Below, piece by piece: positions 5,238 through 5,706 of a stretch of 5,706 nt of DNA (position 1 is the stretch's first letter; each line of letters starts with the position of its first letter). The stretch spans positions 1 to 5,706 of the forward strand of contig JALOLI010000089.1 in assembly GCA_025456165.1 (NCBI GenBank), in the 5' to 3' direction. Source of the stretch: Acidimicrobiia bacterium (GTDB lineage Bacteria; Actinomycetota; Acidimicrobiia; UBA5794; UBA11373). A model generated the notes under the pieces. That model worked only from the letters and a program-made list of their open reading frames with translations. It made no database searches and was not told where the DNA came from. The translations under genes and the position numbers were made by a program.

Positions 5238-5706
5238 ATGGCCCGCTACACCGACTCCGTCTGCAAGCTGTGCCGCCGCGAGAAGACCAAGCTCTTCCTG
5301 AAAGGCGCCCGCTGCGAGTCTTCCAAGTGCGCCATCGAGAAGAAGCCCTATCCGCCCGGTGACCATGGCCGGGGACGGGTGCGCGAGACCCAGTACCTCG
5401 GCCAGTTGCGCGAGAAGCAGAAGGCCCGCCGCATCTACGGCGTGCTCGAGAAGCAGTTCCGCAACTACTACATCGAAGCGGCCCGGCAGAAGGGCATCAC
5501 CGGCGAGAACCTGCTCCGCATCCTCGAGAGCCGCCTCGACAACGTGGTCTTCCGCGCCTGCTTCGCCGAGTCCCGGTCCCAGGCGCGCCAGCTGGTTTCC
5601 CACGGCCACCTCCGGGTCAACGGACGCCGCGTGGACATCGCCTCGTACCGGCTGCGCGCCGGCGACGAGATCACGATGCGTGAAGCCAGCAAGAACATGC
5701 TGGTCG
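5238..5706 (+). CDS. rpsD: 30S ribosomal protein uS4 (partial, C-terminus beyond right edge)
   Basis: The 156 residues present cover about three quarters of a usual uS4 of roughly 205 residues. uS4 starts assembly of the 30S body, contacts mRNA at the entry channel, and in several bacteria represses its own operon. The N-terminal zinc site is intact, with C9, C12, C26 and C31, followed by [11 protein letters not shown] (37-47) and the [17 protein letters not shown] helix (58-74). The S4 RNA-binding domain begins at [12 protein letters not shown] (98-109) and continues through [19 protein letters not shown] (115-133). The ATG start has GGAGGA 7 nt upstream inside the end of rpsK. The reading frame is clean to the edge, so the truncation is only due to the window. 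The sequence looks like the zinc-binding type of deep actinobacterial or Gram-positive lineages; that placement is tentative. Confidence 0.98.
   Translation, partial: MARYTDSVCKLCRREKTKLFLKGARCESSKCAIEKKPYPPGDHGRGRVRETQYLGQLREKQKARRIYGVLEKQFRNYYIEAARQKGITGENLLRILESRLDNVVFRACFAESRSQARQLVSHGHLRVNGRRVDIASYRLRAGDEITMREASKNMLV

Noticed and set aside
1..5706. CRISPR array, insertion sequence, tRNA or phage attachment site
   Set aside because: No direct repeat series, transposase-like protein, cloverleaf or flanking repeat was seen anywhere in the window.

Overview
This is a GC-rich bacterial chromosomal window, with strong G/C preference at third codon positions and GTG starts in five of eight genes. 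It has three blocks. On the minus strand (1-1235) is a two-gene unit: a small stand-alone protein resembling domain II of EF-Tu, then an aldo/keto reductase that runs off the left edge. A 116-bp divergent intergenic region follows. On the plus strand (1352-4050) is a tight two-gene operon: an NAD(P)-dependent opine dehydrogenase-family protein, then a 539-residue protein joining a cobalamin-binding domain to a glutamate-mutase-epsilon-like barrel. After a 278-bp gap rich in hairpins comes the 'alpha' ribosomal operon (4329 onward): rpmJ, rpsM, rpsK and rpsD, the last cut by the right edge.

The gene order rpmJ-rpsM-rpsK-rpsD is the Gram-positive/Thermus-type alpha operon; rpoA and rplQ would be expected just past the right edge. 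bL36 and uS4 both keep their zinc-binding cysteines. The uS4 sequence and high GC would fit a deep-branching actinobacterial or related high-GC Gram-positive lineage, but that placement is a weak inference from memory. infA, normally directly upstream of rpmJ in this arrangement, is absent from the window, so the ribosomal block begins right after metabolic genes.

The most interesting part is the dehydrogenase/mutase pair. The second protein carries all three loops of a B12-binding domain, with a one-residue-longer D-x-x-H-x-x-G first loop, fused in one chain to a barrel resembling MutE/GlmE. Classical glutamate mutase is built from separate S and E subunits. The two genes are 2 nt apart and share an apparent promoter, so they probably act in one amino-acid pathway; the substrate cannot be read from the sequence. 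A second point of interest is the rpmJ leader, where one 5-nt arm can pair either upstream or downstream, as expected of a regulatory RNA switch.
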